The position numbers and the translations under genes were made by a program. Positions 1-13,058 of a stretch of 64,000 nt of DNA are shown one piece after another. Source of the DNA: Priapulus caudatus (Eukaryota > Priapulida > Priapulimorpha > Priapulimorphida > Priapulidae); NCBI RefSeq assembly GCF_000485595.1, contig NW_014577070.1:651210-715209 (forward strand). The letters run 5' to 3'. Position 1 is the first letter of the stretch, and the number at the start of each line of letters is the position of its first letter. Below the pieces are notes generated by a model that saw only the letters and a list, made by a program, of their open reading frames with translations, was not told the origin of the DNA and ran no database searches.

Positions 1-240
1 CCATCCATCCATCCATCCATCCATCCATCCATCCATCCATCCATCCATCCATTTATCCACCCACCCATCCATCCATCCATCCATCCATCCATCCATCCAT
101 CCATCCATCCATCCCATCCATCCGTCCATCATCCGTCCGTCTGTCTGCCTGTCCGTCCATCCATCCGTCCATCTATCCACCCATCAATCTATCCATCCAC
201 CCAACTGCCCCACCCGCCTACCCGCCTGCCTGCCTGTCCA
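1..240. repeat. (CCAT)n microsatellite, degenerating
   Basis: Nearly pure ccat tetramers to about 120, then interrupted ccgt/ctgc variants. Confidence 0.97.
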
Positions 241-367
241 TCAATCCATCTAGTATTGCTGATTACTACTATGATATTAAGAAAATGATAATATCCAAAA
301 GCTCTAACTTTTATTGTTTGTGCTGTCGTGATTACTAAATAGCGTTGTCTATTTTATTTCTCTGTAG

Positions 368-490
368 AGCGGAGAATGGATACGGGTAAAGATCCACCAG
401 ATGGAGCCAGACATGCTGACGGTTGGCTCCACTCTGCCAGAAGCGGTACAGTTACGTGACCAGCACGATGAGATGCTGGCCAAGTTACAG
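368..490 (+). CDS. Exon 1 in window: N-terminal coiled-coil region
   Basis: 41 codons in phase 0, with acceptor ctctgtag and donor CAG|gtgagt. Encodes a short SGEWIRVKI strand-like stretch followed by TVGSTLPEAVQLRDQHDEML, the start of the first spectrin-type helix. This corresponds to the region near residue 40-80 of CCDC141 (from memory), so the initiating exon should lie just upstream of the window. Confidence 0.85.
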
Positions 491-1204
491 GTGAGTGACA
501 CATAATAGGCTGGTGACACGCTCCCTCCGTCCATGCATAGGCTCTGTAGATATCAATCCTAGCCTTCAGTAAAGTTTATTGTGAAAATGCACTTTGACGT
601 GTACGATTTTGGGTGTCAACGATGAGTCTTAAAAAACCGAGCAGTCTTGAAAAACTGTAACGGTGCTGCTCGCACTTAAATGCGTGTACAGTGTAGACAC
701 ACTTTTATGTAGCTGTGCCAAATGCCAGGCCTGGCGTCTGCTGAGTTTACAGAGGATATGTTCTTGTTGAATGATACTAACCAAGGATGAAACCCACAAA
801 CAAGGCCTTGATAACGGAATCATGTGATCAGCGAGTGATAGAAGGCCCAAATATCCCAAAATAATGAGACTGTGTTTTTCTCCTTGAAAATGTATTTCTC
901 CTTGAAAATAGTGTGTTTGCTATAGCGAATCTAAAACATATTTGTGGAAATATGGTAGACGTTTTCTTAGCAGTACGTTGAGAAAATTCTAGAAAATGTT
1001 ATATCATAGCATAACAAAACAAAGTTTAGCAAATGATATCATCCTGTATTGGCTTCAACTAAAGTCTAGTTGGTATAGTTAGTGAATGGTTAATAATCGG
1101 ATGCAATGCTAAAGCAGTTAAAAAGCAATAGCTGTATCAACAGTAACTAGAGCAACTACAAACAAAACAGCAGCAAGGATGACAACGACAACAACAGCAG
1201 CAGC

Positions 1205-1253
<49 letters not shown>

Positions 1254-2533
1254 CCAACAACAACAACAACAACACCAACAACAACAATAACAAAGACAGC
1301 AACGATACGATCGCCACCACCAACAACAATAACAATAACGACGTATAATAATATACGTTGTGAAAAGATTAGTAAAACACAATATTATGATGCAACACTG
1401 TACACCATGCAAGGTCAGAATTCATCATGGTAAAGCTTAGTTTAGCAAAGCTTAGTAAACCCGGGCAGAAAAAGCACAGATCGAATTTCCTCTGTAACCC
1501 ATTTTTTGAAAGCATACTATAAAACACACAGCCCTAATTTCTGCATGGTCCTACACTAGTGAAAGATAGTGATACTTCTCACTGTACGGTCCTGGTATGG
1601 TTAGACATATGTCACAACGCGAATAGTTCTCGATGGTATAACCGAGGCCGGTTTTTATCACGTATGAAAAGTGATGAAATACGATGTTTGGAAACCAGTT
1701 AAGTTAGTCTGTCATCGGTCTGCGGGGTGATGCGGTTTGACTGACTGGCTAAATCAGCTGTGTTTTTGCAAAGAAGGTGGCTTAAGCTGAGACTTCTCCG
1801 CAATTTATGTTCAGCTGTGGTGCGGCAGTTAGCTGCGTAGATGCCTGCCTGTGGGTGCTGCCTCACGTCAATTTGTTTACAATTTGTTAGGCATTGTAGT
1901 GAATCGTCTTTCTGAATTTTAGGTGAGTAGATTGTGTACATAGTTTGAGTGCTTTCGAGTGAAGCGTCTTAAAAATTTGCTGCTGCTAAATTATGTTGAG
2001 CGGCTGTTTTGTTATGGCCCGCCCCAGCGCCAATATTGCCAGGCTAGCTGGTAGCAAGAACGTGTCAGGCGTGTGTTTTCAATACGATATATTTATATTC
2101 TGTAATTTACATCTTAAATCATAATACCGCATGGGAATTGCGTGCAGAATGTATCGATCAAATTAATATTCGCTCAAGTTCGTAACTTTTGTTAAACCGA
2201 ACTACTGTAAACACTAGTCAAAGCCGCGTCGATTTTCGCATGCGCGTATAACTCTGGGGCTTCATCTATTTACTGCAAATTATTCCCAAAGGTGGCAGCA
2301 TGTGCACATGTCGATGCCCAATCTCAAAGCCGAGATAGTTATTTCGTACGATATATCTATTACGGTGTGTAGTCATAATGAGGTGACTATCTAGGCTTGA
2401 AGATTTATGAACATCGTAACACAGCTGAAGCCACATAACAGGTGCACCTATGAGGCTGCGGCACTGGATGCAGCAATGGATGGGGCAGTGCAAACCAGTA
2501 GAACATCTCTACGGAGCTATATATTTTTATAGC

Positions 2534-2593
<60 letters not shown>

Positions 2594-4792
2594 ATACGAG
2601 CACTGTGTGTTGAACTAGTGTGAAATGGTCACAGGTTATGTGACTCATGTCACATATCGGTTTAGGGTTCATCACAGACGGCCCATAGTATCACTAGGAA
2701 GATTTTCTGCCCTTTCCTCTCACTGTATGTTACAGTGTTGTTGTTGTGGTCATTCGCAATGGTAGAACACAACAAACGTTGTGCGCAAGTGCAGCAGTGA
2801 ACTCTGCATGCTATCCCAGTTTTGGTTTCAGCAACACCCCTCTCCCCGGCACAGTTATAAATATAGCTGTCATATATCATGTTACCACCATATTTGGAAT
2901 GGCCTTGAGCCTGACACAGTCTCAGTCTGTCTCAGCTCATGCTGTATGTGCTTTCGTTGAAGTTTTTGTTGAAGGTAAGAGGCAAAATCTGCTGTTTATG
3001 AAGAATCCTTAACCCACTTTTTAGGTTGTTGTTGGGAAGAATCCTTTGGGAATAGGAAGAGACCGTCACGTTTCTATGGGTATATTTGTCAAAAGTATTT
3101 CCATATAAAGTAAATACCGATGGCGCTATACATATCCTTATACTCCTACCTTGAAAAATCCTTTTAAATATGGTTAAAAAAGTTTGTTAAGTTCGAGATT
3201 TAAAGAATCTGGGTAATTTGACTTTCTGATTCTTCATTCCTCTGCAATTTGGCTTGACCGGTGCGAGTGATGTTTTGATCGAACGGAGCGGCAAATTAGG
3301 AAGAATAGCAATTTACACATTGACAGTGAGAAAAAACAAAACTGTCTGTGTTTTCATGCCTGATATTTTGTAAAAATTCCCTAGTACCATATAAAGTCGC
3401 TAACACGCCCCACTTCCCCTTCCGTCTCTAGCTATACTATGTGATTGAACAAGAAAATTTGGACAGCGGGTTGCTGTTAAGTTAACTGTTGCTATTCGCG
3501 CACGTTGTACTTCTTATACTATAACCCATGTAGTGCAATTTATTAAAATCAATTAAAAATAAAGCAATCGGTATAAAAAGGTTTGTCACAACGTGTCATC
3601 TAGGTCTTGTTATCATCATTGAAAGAACAAGAGACTCTACTGTTGTTACATCTGGATATACGTGAAGAATGACACATTATATGCTAGGCACAAACCTCAT
3701 ATTGTAGAAAATGACATCGATGGAGAGTAGAGAGAAAGGAAAAGAATAGAGAGTCACGATGCCGAGTACCTCTGCTACTGTGTACTATGTAGATTGGAGT
3801 TAGTAGAGATGGTACAAAGCTTGAATTTTCTATTGTACTCAGTATTCATGTATCTCATATTCTAAATGTTGTTATCATACGAAGATACAAATGTGCAACA
3901 AGTATGTTATATTTAATATAGGGTTTGGCTGGCTCACTGCTAAGTCGCGTTCCCCTTATCTTGTACATTGTCATCGTACCCTGTCACGTTTATTGAGGAC
4001 ACTAATTTACCTAATGATCTGGCGTGATTGACAGCAACCTTTAGCCAATCACTGCTGTTATCAAGGGGGGGGGGGGTTCTAAAGGACAGTGCTTGGAAAC
4101 GACGTATCACAAAGTCGGTAATATGGCCTGCTTTCCTGCAAAAGACGTATAAATTGCTTTAGCGTGACCGACGTAGCAACAGTATCTAAGTGGGCGTGGT
4201 TATCGTGCTTAGATGGACAGGTCAATTACATTATAGTGCTGCAGTAATGCGGCGATGTGAGCTATACTATGTAATATATACTATAATAAATACTACGTGA
4301 ACCTACGCTATACACTTACACTTGTACGCATGCGGACGAACGCGCGCGCGAGCATGCGTGGGGCGCTTGCACGGGGCGTCCCTACACTAGTACCCATGTC
4401 TTTTTACTTGGTTAGTTGTTGCTTCGGTAATAGACATTGCTATTAACGAAGTGGTGAGATAGAGCGCTCCGTTCAGCCGTGTCCAGCACTTTACGCAGAC
4501 ACGTACGTCGCCACGTGTACCACACACACGCCTATACACTTATACACGCACGCACGCGTGTGTGTGCGTGTGTGTGTGCGCGTGTGTGCGTATGTGCGTG
4601 TGTGCGTGTGTGCGTCACCGTGTGTTGTGTTGTGTGTGCGTGTGCGTGTGCGTGCCTGCGCGCGCGCGTGCGCGTGTGTTGTGTATGAGTGTGAGTGTGA
4701 GTGTGAGTGTGAGTGTGAGCGTGAGCGTGAGCGTGAGCGTGAGGTCGCGGGCACGATGCTGCAGCGTGAGGGTGTGGTGTGTGGTGTTGTGC

Positions 4793-4830
<38 letters not shown>

Positions 4831-7800
4831 GTGTGTGTGTGTGTGTGTATGGTGTGTGTGCCTGTGTGTGTCGTGCTGCGTGCGTGCGTGCGCGCGTGCT
4901 GTGCTGTATGGCGTGTGTGTGTATGCGTGTGTGCGTGCGTGCGTGTTTCCCTATGTGTGTGTGTGTGTGTGCGTGCGTGCGTGCGTACGTGCGTGCGTGC
5001 GTGCGTGCGTGCGTGCGTGTGCGTGTGCCAGCTAAAGAAAAACACGACCACTAAGATTTTAAAACCGACTCCAAGTAACGCGAGTAGTAAAGAATCTTGA
5101 AGAATGCGATGCTATGTTAAAGATACCTACAGTCTGCTTTAAAAACTGGCGCACACATTAGGACTAAAAATACTCGCAGTTGTTCGCGCTACTCAACTTT
5201 CTTCCTGTAATATAACTTACTCTGGTTGCTGGATGCTGCGTTTCAGAGGCAGATCTGGCCTGCGGCACGTGCTGTCACCTGTTGGCACGGATAATAAGTA
5301 GACTGGCAGCGAACGGCTATGAAAGCAAACATTGAAACATAAACCCTGCTTTGTGCTTCTGTTTCTGTCCATTTCTTCACTTCTGGACCTGACCCATTAG
5401 TATCAAAGCAAACACGGGGTAGATATCGTGGACAGAAATTTACATGAAAGATGAGTGTAGTCATCCCCGGATTCAATTTACATGTTCTACATAAGTTTGA
5501 AAAAATTCATAATCACCCAACAGAACAGAAATCACGATCATAATGTTATCAACACACATGTTATTTGGCTTATCCTGTGCTGTGTTTGAGTTGTGCAAAC
5601 TTGTGTCACTTCTATGCCTGCATGTAAAGGTTTGGCATATTCCCTTTTAAAGCCACTTAAATTAATGTGTTAATATTGTCATCGTGACAATATAGACAAC
5701 ATTGATCTAATTAGTAATTACATCTATTTGCTTACTGGTGGAAAGAAAAGCAGGATCAGGTTGAGCGGCAAACGATAAATGAATTCTGGGTAAGTATTGG
5801 GATAGATGAGCTCTAATAGTTTCCGGGCATACGTCATCCAGAAACAGGAATAACATCTTTACGCGTATGAATGCAAGGTCTGCTTCCTGTTCCATGTAGT
5901 CCCAGATAGGCCTATCTCCGAAAAGTCAGTCAAGGACTTATGATCTGCCTAGGGTCAACACCTACTGATCCAGTGTGTTTTAGGGGAAGGAATAGAGGGG
6001 GAAAGGAGGAGCATACACTGCCAACACGCAGTTTAATACACCCCACTGTCGCCTACTCTGACAGCCTGTAACCGAAATGTTCCTTTAGAGTTTAGACAGT
6101 TGCCAAACATTGACGTTTTTTTCATGTCAGGTATGTCGGTATTTGGCTCTACGTATGCATGTTGGATGACCTGGTATCAACAGTTTTGACACTGTAAGCT
6201 TGTTTAGAGCATTCAAAATATCAATGACTTCTGTAATACGATGGCTTTAATATAAATTACCAACGTTCTCGAAAACAAAGCCATTGTAAAGCTGAGTTTA
6301 GCCTACCCTACCAACTTTACATTGTCAAATTGGCGAATTGGACCAATTTCGCAACTATACAACTGACAATCGGCAGTGTAAACGCAAAAGTCGCGCGAGC
6401 AACTGGTTAATAGCAACAAGTTGGGAGTTTAGAACACGCTCTATTTTCGCCAACTCTCTGTTGCCGAATTGCGAAATAGGTCAAATTCGCCAATTTGACA
6501 GCATAAAGTCGGTAGTGTAAACCCAGCTTAAGAATGTTGACGCTGATCGCATTCCACGCACATTTCAGCTATGAGTCCACTCTATCTGCAATGCGCCGTG
6601 GCATATATATTCTATACACATCATTAGGCTTCTGGACGATACTTTACGAAAGGAAACGAACGAAAAACACAAAAATGTGCATTTCTGAGCTGAAAGAATG
6701 GGGACAAACCAACAGTCGCTCTCCGATGATTGTGCAACCGTCTGTTATAAGATACCGAGCAAGTAGGTGTGGAAGAAAAGAACGCGCATAGGCGAGGCAT
6801 CTTCATCACGATTACTTGTCCTGGGTAATTTTACAGCTGGACTTTTACAGCTAAGACCTTCATGAATTAATACAATGTTTTAATTATTCAGAGATGAATT
6901 TATTAGCGCGTGGTCGTATTATGTTCTGAATGATCTCAGTGTATCGCATTGTCCTCATCTGCGACATATGTGCGACTTAATGAAGATTCACGCGTTAAAG
7001 TCTTAAAACAAGGCAGCTCATTTCATTGCTCATTGAAAATAAAAAATAAAAAATATTTAATTGTAAGCACGTTAAGTTTTACGTGTGCGGAAGCTGCTCT
7101 CCCCTACTGAGTTTGTAGAGTAGTACCATTCCTAGTTATACAGTAACTATAGTATGTTTTCCCACTCACTTATTGAAACAGCTGTTTCTCAAACTCGGAG
7201 TTGATGAAGCCCTACAGTTTGTCTTATGCTAATAAACACTTTCCAAGTTGAACATAAAACCAATTAACACGCGTGCAAAGTCCGCACTGATGCGCTGGAC
7301 TAGAAGCTGAAAGCATGGTCGAGGATGAGTTCGTTAATGGCGGGACATCATGGACAAATGTTTTTATTGCATGCTTATGAATATTAGTGTCACAGGAGTA
7401 AGAATCGGTAAAAGGTAGGAACATAGTCTGTGTGTAATTGTCGTGAACTAGCTTAGTTTTGTTTCGGTTCAGTATGTGTCTCTTCTTTTCGGGGAAGATT
7501 CTATCTTCGTAAGCAATAATGCCACTTGTCGTAAGAAATAAGCAAGTATGATATAAGATCTGCGCTCAGCGCTTAGGATCAACACCTCCTTTCGGCAACA
7601 CTTCTCTGGTATCCCGTCCCTCTGGATAGGCCTATATGTAGAGAGGTTTTATGTGAAAAGGAATGGCAAGGCAATGCTCAGACACCCACGTAGTGCGCAT
7701 GGCAAGTTAATTAAATGAAACATGTAAAAAATTCACGAATCAGTGCGGTGTGTTTATGCCGCCATAACGACGGAACCAATTTGTTCTTCTATGCATGTGG

Positions 7801-10800
7801 GTTATCACTGTAAAACTATTTGCGGTTAGCGCATAACCTCACTGCCACACTTTTATGTTATTTGCTGCAGTACCCGCATAATGTCAAGAACTAATAATAC
7901 ACGTGTTATTAGCTCTTGATTATATTGCAAGTGAAGAAATACTTATACCAGGGTGAATTCGTTTCAAAGAGATCATACACGTGCGATTGAAGAGAGACGG
8001 CCTTGAGGTCACCGTGATGACGCAGTACGACACGTTGGCGGCATAGCGGGGCAAAATAACCCGTTAGTTAAATATTTGGGAGGGAAATATCAGCACAACA
8101 TTCTAACGAAATATTGAGCATATTTTACCAAGCTGGCGCGCATGTGTGCAAATACCGACTGTTCATCAAAGTACTGTAAGTTGAAACTATGTCATTTACA
8201 CAAGGCATGCGTGTGCGGTGCCGGCAGCTGTTGCCTGCAGAATGTTTGAAGTGGCAATAATCTGAAATGTTGTTTATATAATACAGTGCTTTACATAACT
8301 CGAACATATATTTTTTGGCTATAGCTACTGTGTAAAAATTATGCCTTAAATAAAATATATAAACTGTCAACAAAATCCCAGGAAAAATACAGATATAGAA
8401 CGCAACCAGTGTACGTGTACGTGTTGAGCATTTAAATGTAAACGCATTTAATTACAATTCAACGACTACAATTTCAATCTCAAGTCTTATATGGGCTAAA
8501 ATCTGTTTGCCTTGATGGCTAAATAGCATATTAGGTTAGATATTTAGACCTGTTCGTAATATACTGTACAAATGTCTATCACAAGCTATAATATATGCAC
8601 CAGTGTTTTATGAGAAAGTCAAACTATTCTCTTAGTGCTTGTAAATGTTTTTATCGTTTCTTAGAAATAAACATCGTAATTATTCATTTTATGGCTTTAG
8701 ATACGACCCGGAGCTTACGTTTACACGAAGGAAGCCATATAGCTCGCATACACAAATCCGTTTACCATGAGTGCCATTATTAAAAGCGACTATCCTTCCA
8801 TAACCTTGAAATCTCATGAATATTCTTACCCCCGTATTATGTTATTTAATATTTTATATCATAAAACAACCACGTATTTATCATTAAACATGTGTAACTC
8901 TACTGTTCCCAATAAATAGAGAAGATAACGTAGAACGGTCTAAACAAAGAGGTACGATTTTAGATGTTGAGCCTCATCGAAAATCCACACTTCGTTTAGG
9001 ATGCGGTGGCGTGCTTTACAAAATAACCAACGTACGCCGAATACCAGCCCTTTCTCAATATTGCTCAATACCAGCTCTTTCTCAATAGCCGTCAGCTGTT
9101 GAATTGTTGGAGCAAGCAAATCAGAGCCGTGTACAGCTGATATACATGGTCGGATGCAGGATAGACGTAAGATAAGAGTGCCTACACCTATGTAGTTCCA
9201 TCACTACGCTACAAGCGAGCAGTCTTCCTCCCGCGGTAGAGCGAAGAGATACCTGGGAAGAACGTTCGATTAGGAGTGAATAAAAACAAATGTTGAATGT
9301 TGATTCGAAAAAAACCGTTGGGGTTTATTCGCTCCTGGTCAGGTGTCAAATCAGACCGAACCATACGTGAGATGAGTGTCATGTGCGAGTCCGGTTCGGG
9401 TCATGCGTGGGTCAGTTAAAGGTCAGATATGTCGTGGGTCGGTGAGGTGTGGGTGAAGTAAAGTTGCACAACAGTTATAAGACGCGCTGCCAACTGCTGC
9501 TCAAGGGGTCGTTGTCGTATCAGGTACTACAGATATGTACCCGAGGTACATATATGTATACACAAAGTGTACCAGACTTGTACTACAGAAGTGTACCCTT
9601 ACCCCAACACTAACCCTAACCCTAACCCTAACCCTAAACATACCTTATATAAAAATATAAACATAATACTAAACAACCTAAAACTACCTCGGGTACATAT
9701 CTGCAAGAGTAGATAATATAACGAATATATATAACGTCGATAATATAAGATAGATAAGAGATGTTATTATCTACTCTTGATATCTGTAGTACCTGATACG
9801 ACAACGACCCTCTGCCCAACGGCTTGCTCGCGCTAGACTTTATTTGTTTGGTAATTCGCGCAGCTTTACAGATTCAGTGTTCCGTAGCAGCAGCCTCCGT
9901 CAGGTCGTTATCGTGGTTCGATGTGACAGAGTCAACATGTAGTATTATTCTGTAGCAGACTGGCACGAAGGCTTCGCTGGATTTTTAAATAAATAACTCG
10001 AGTTTTTTGCACTCAAGAGCGGCAATAAAACTTGGAACCCTGCTTGAAGTCTCCCGGTAAACAGTGCAGGGGAAAAGGACATTGCCTCAGATCGAGACGC
10101 CCTTTTGTGTGGCGGAAACATTCACGAATTTCCACGGAGTATAATAGTCAAATAAAAATTCAAAATTAGACTGATAATGTTTATATAATAATAATAGATA
10201 TTATTACTTTGTATATGTTCCTGATCTAGATACAACGCTGGATATTTTCCTTATTATATTTATTTTGAGATGTAGAATATAACTAGTTTCCCTGTAATGT
10301 TTCAGGTTTTAATCATGGCTCGTCATTCATCAAAGTACGTTTGTGATAAAATCATTAAAGTGTGTATTGTTAATTGTTATTGAAATCCTAACCTTCACAG
10401 CTGTTACGTTCTGACGCATGGCTGTCAAGAGCAATATCTCTAGTAGATATCACACGTAGGAAAAACCAAAGTAGAAGTTCAATCGCACATATACTTGGCG
10501 TTTTTGTACGGGGTTACGCATTTAAGTGTAAGACTGGGGCAGGTCTTTAACTCGCCGCTCGGTAGCCGATTTGCTTTCCGCAACGCTCAGTAAAAACCAA
10601 ACATGTATTGACAACTCAGAGTTGGTGCACGCGGAACGCTGTGGCTGCGCGTGTAATCTATGTACGTTGGAACAACTGTCGTTGATTTCTACTGTTTTCA
10701 GCGTTGCTCGCGGGGAATCTGGTGTGCTCGTCTAAGACGCTGCTCGCCTCTGTGTTTATTATTTTGAGGTTTAATTATAGCCAGGCAGGAAGAAAAATAC

Positions 10801-12993
10801 CGGTGCTGTTTGCAATCATAAGCAGCAAGACGCAGTCAATTAGTGCTATCGCTCACGGACGAGAACTGTTATAATTTCTGCTTCTGAGCGCACTTTCATT
10901 ATTGCTAACAGATTACGAATTTAGCTAAAAGATGCGATCCGAAGTTAACATTTATAAAATTTCACATATATATATATATATAATATAATAATATATAATA
11001 ATATATATATATATATATATCTATTAGATTTTAGACTTTAGACATGTTTTCTGACAGAAAGGCTGCCATAGTGTCATCCTCTGCTGATTTCTCGTGGCTG
11101 TTGTTGTTGGTTTGACCCCAACTGTAAATTATTGCAAGCAAGCGGAGGCAGATCGTCCGCGTAATAAAACTGTTTCCAGTTAGTCGTCGTTTATAGTCAC
11201 GGGGCCACGAGCTGCCATTACAATAAATCAACACTCCCTTAAATTATTCGGAATTTTATGTATCAGCAACGGTTTGCCAACCGTTATAATGGTGTAAATC
11301 ATCGTAGCAGTAATTTTGTCCGGGCAAAAAGTGCGCGTGTTGTGGAAACTGCAAACATTATAGTTGGGGAAATTAACCAACGTTTGAAAGATAGCTGCAA
11401 TAGAGCCGAACAGCTTCGTTATTTTTTTGGGCGTCGGTACAATTGCGAGCGGGAAGACTGATGACGATGATAGAGAATGGCTGCGTGCGCTACAATTTTC
11501 GCACATATCAACACGCAAAATACTCGCCGAAGTGAAGCGCTAAATGCCGCACTTCTAAGCTCTTCAATAATTAAGCATTACTACGCTGCTCGTCTATGTC
11601 TGGTGCGTCCTTGTCGTTATTATCACTCTTAGTTTGCTCTCGGCATCTCGCTCCTAAATTCAAAGCAGCACCGTATATAGATAGATTAGCTGCAAGAAGA
11701 ACCGGCCAGCGGAAAAACTTCTGGAATCAATATATACACCGAATAGCACCGCTGATATATATATAAATCGCCGTGAGCTTTACGGGGCATGCCGGGGCAG
11801 GCTGACCGCCCCCGTTGCCTCTCGCCGGGAGATGTTTTTTAATGCGGGCGGCATCGCATCAATTAAAACGTGCAGCGCGGCAAAAAGTGCGCGTGCGTGC
11901 GCGCACGCCAGCCTGCCTGCCGCCGTGCCGCCTACAGGCGACCGCCGCCTCCAGTTACGGAGAGCGCACGTGGGTCACGTGGCACGCGCGCAGGCAGAGT
12001 TTGTTATTTGATGCACGGATGCCCGCCGTTGTATTCTCATTCGGGACCAACATGTCTTCAGAGTCAGATTGTTGAGATGGTTACCCGTGTGACTGTGTTC
12101 AGCTGCACAGCATTTGGTATGTTGTTTGAAAACGACACGATCCGATGGTGGATGTTTTGTGAAACGGTTTGCTTCGATATTATGCGTATATTTATGTTGA
12201 CGTTTGGCGCATTGTTGGTTCGGTGATTGTGCATGTCAGTCCGTTTGGCTTCTGTGTTCTCTAACGCGTTTCCACTAATTTCTGGGTGTATTGTGTCGAT
12301 ATGGTTTTTGGTGAGATCTCGATGCATTAGAGTTGAATTTGTTACCAATCGTTTGGTTTTGATATCCCGTGGCGATAACGCTGGGGTATGTGTGATGCTA
12401 TCATGTTAGTAATGGTATTACTGTGAATTTGCGAGGAAGTGTTGAGTTTTTTTTACCAAGATTTTAGAGTATGTGAATTGATGATTATTGTGTTACGTAA
12501 TGGAAATGTGAATACTGCAGACATACTGCAATAGCTACTGGAAGAGAATGGGAGCGCAGACATTTATTATAACGTATAGATAGTAATTATTAGTAACGTG
12601 CTGTTGCTCTCTGGTCAAGCAAAACTCAGCTCAGATGTATTTAATCGTTACGACTTCATTATTGTATGAAATGCTAACAATAACTTTAAAAGTCCAAGAA
12701 CTCATTGTATATGTGTCACAGCACTGATAGGCAATGAACGATTATATACACTTATTATCAACATCAGTAATAGTGGCTATAATTGCTTACATTTTATAGT
12801 GAAACACATTTTAGTATTGTTTTATAAATCTGGTGTATGTTTAGTGCCATCGCAACTAGTTCCTGTTATCTGAGTGCATGAGGGATGGATTCTGGATTCA
12901 CAAGCACCGAGAGGGTCTCATAAGTCATAAGAATGCGCGCGTGTAACTAACTACTGCTTATATTTAGGATTCCAAACTTTNNNNNNNNNNAAC

Positions 12994-13058
<65 letters not shown>

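Noticed and set aside
1137-1433. Poly-Thr and poly-Cys ORFs on both strands
   Set aside because: Translation of a (CAA)n microsatellite inside an intron.
4479-5100. Several overlapping ORFs of 69-186 residues rich in Cys/Val or Thr/His
   Set aside because: Six-frame openness of the GT/GTGC repeat; no start context, splice sites or domain.
9600-9640. Telomere end or chromosome fusion scar from CCCTAA repeats
   Set aside because: The arrays are short and lie inside inverted-repeat elements within one gene.
11760-12070. GC/CpG-rich patch with two overlapping ORFs (11815 and 11870)
   Set aside because: Could be a CpG-rich promoter or alternative first exon, but no TATA, initiator or in-phase donor to exon 18560 is convincing.
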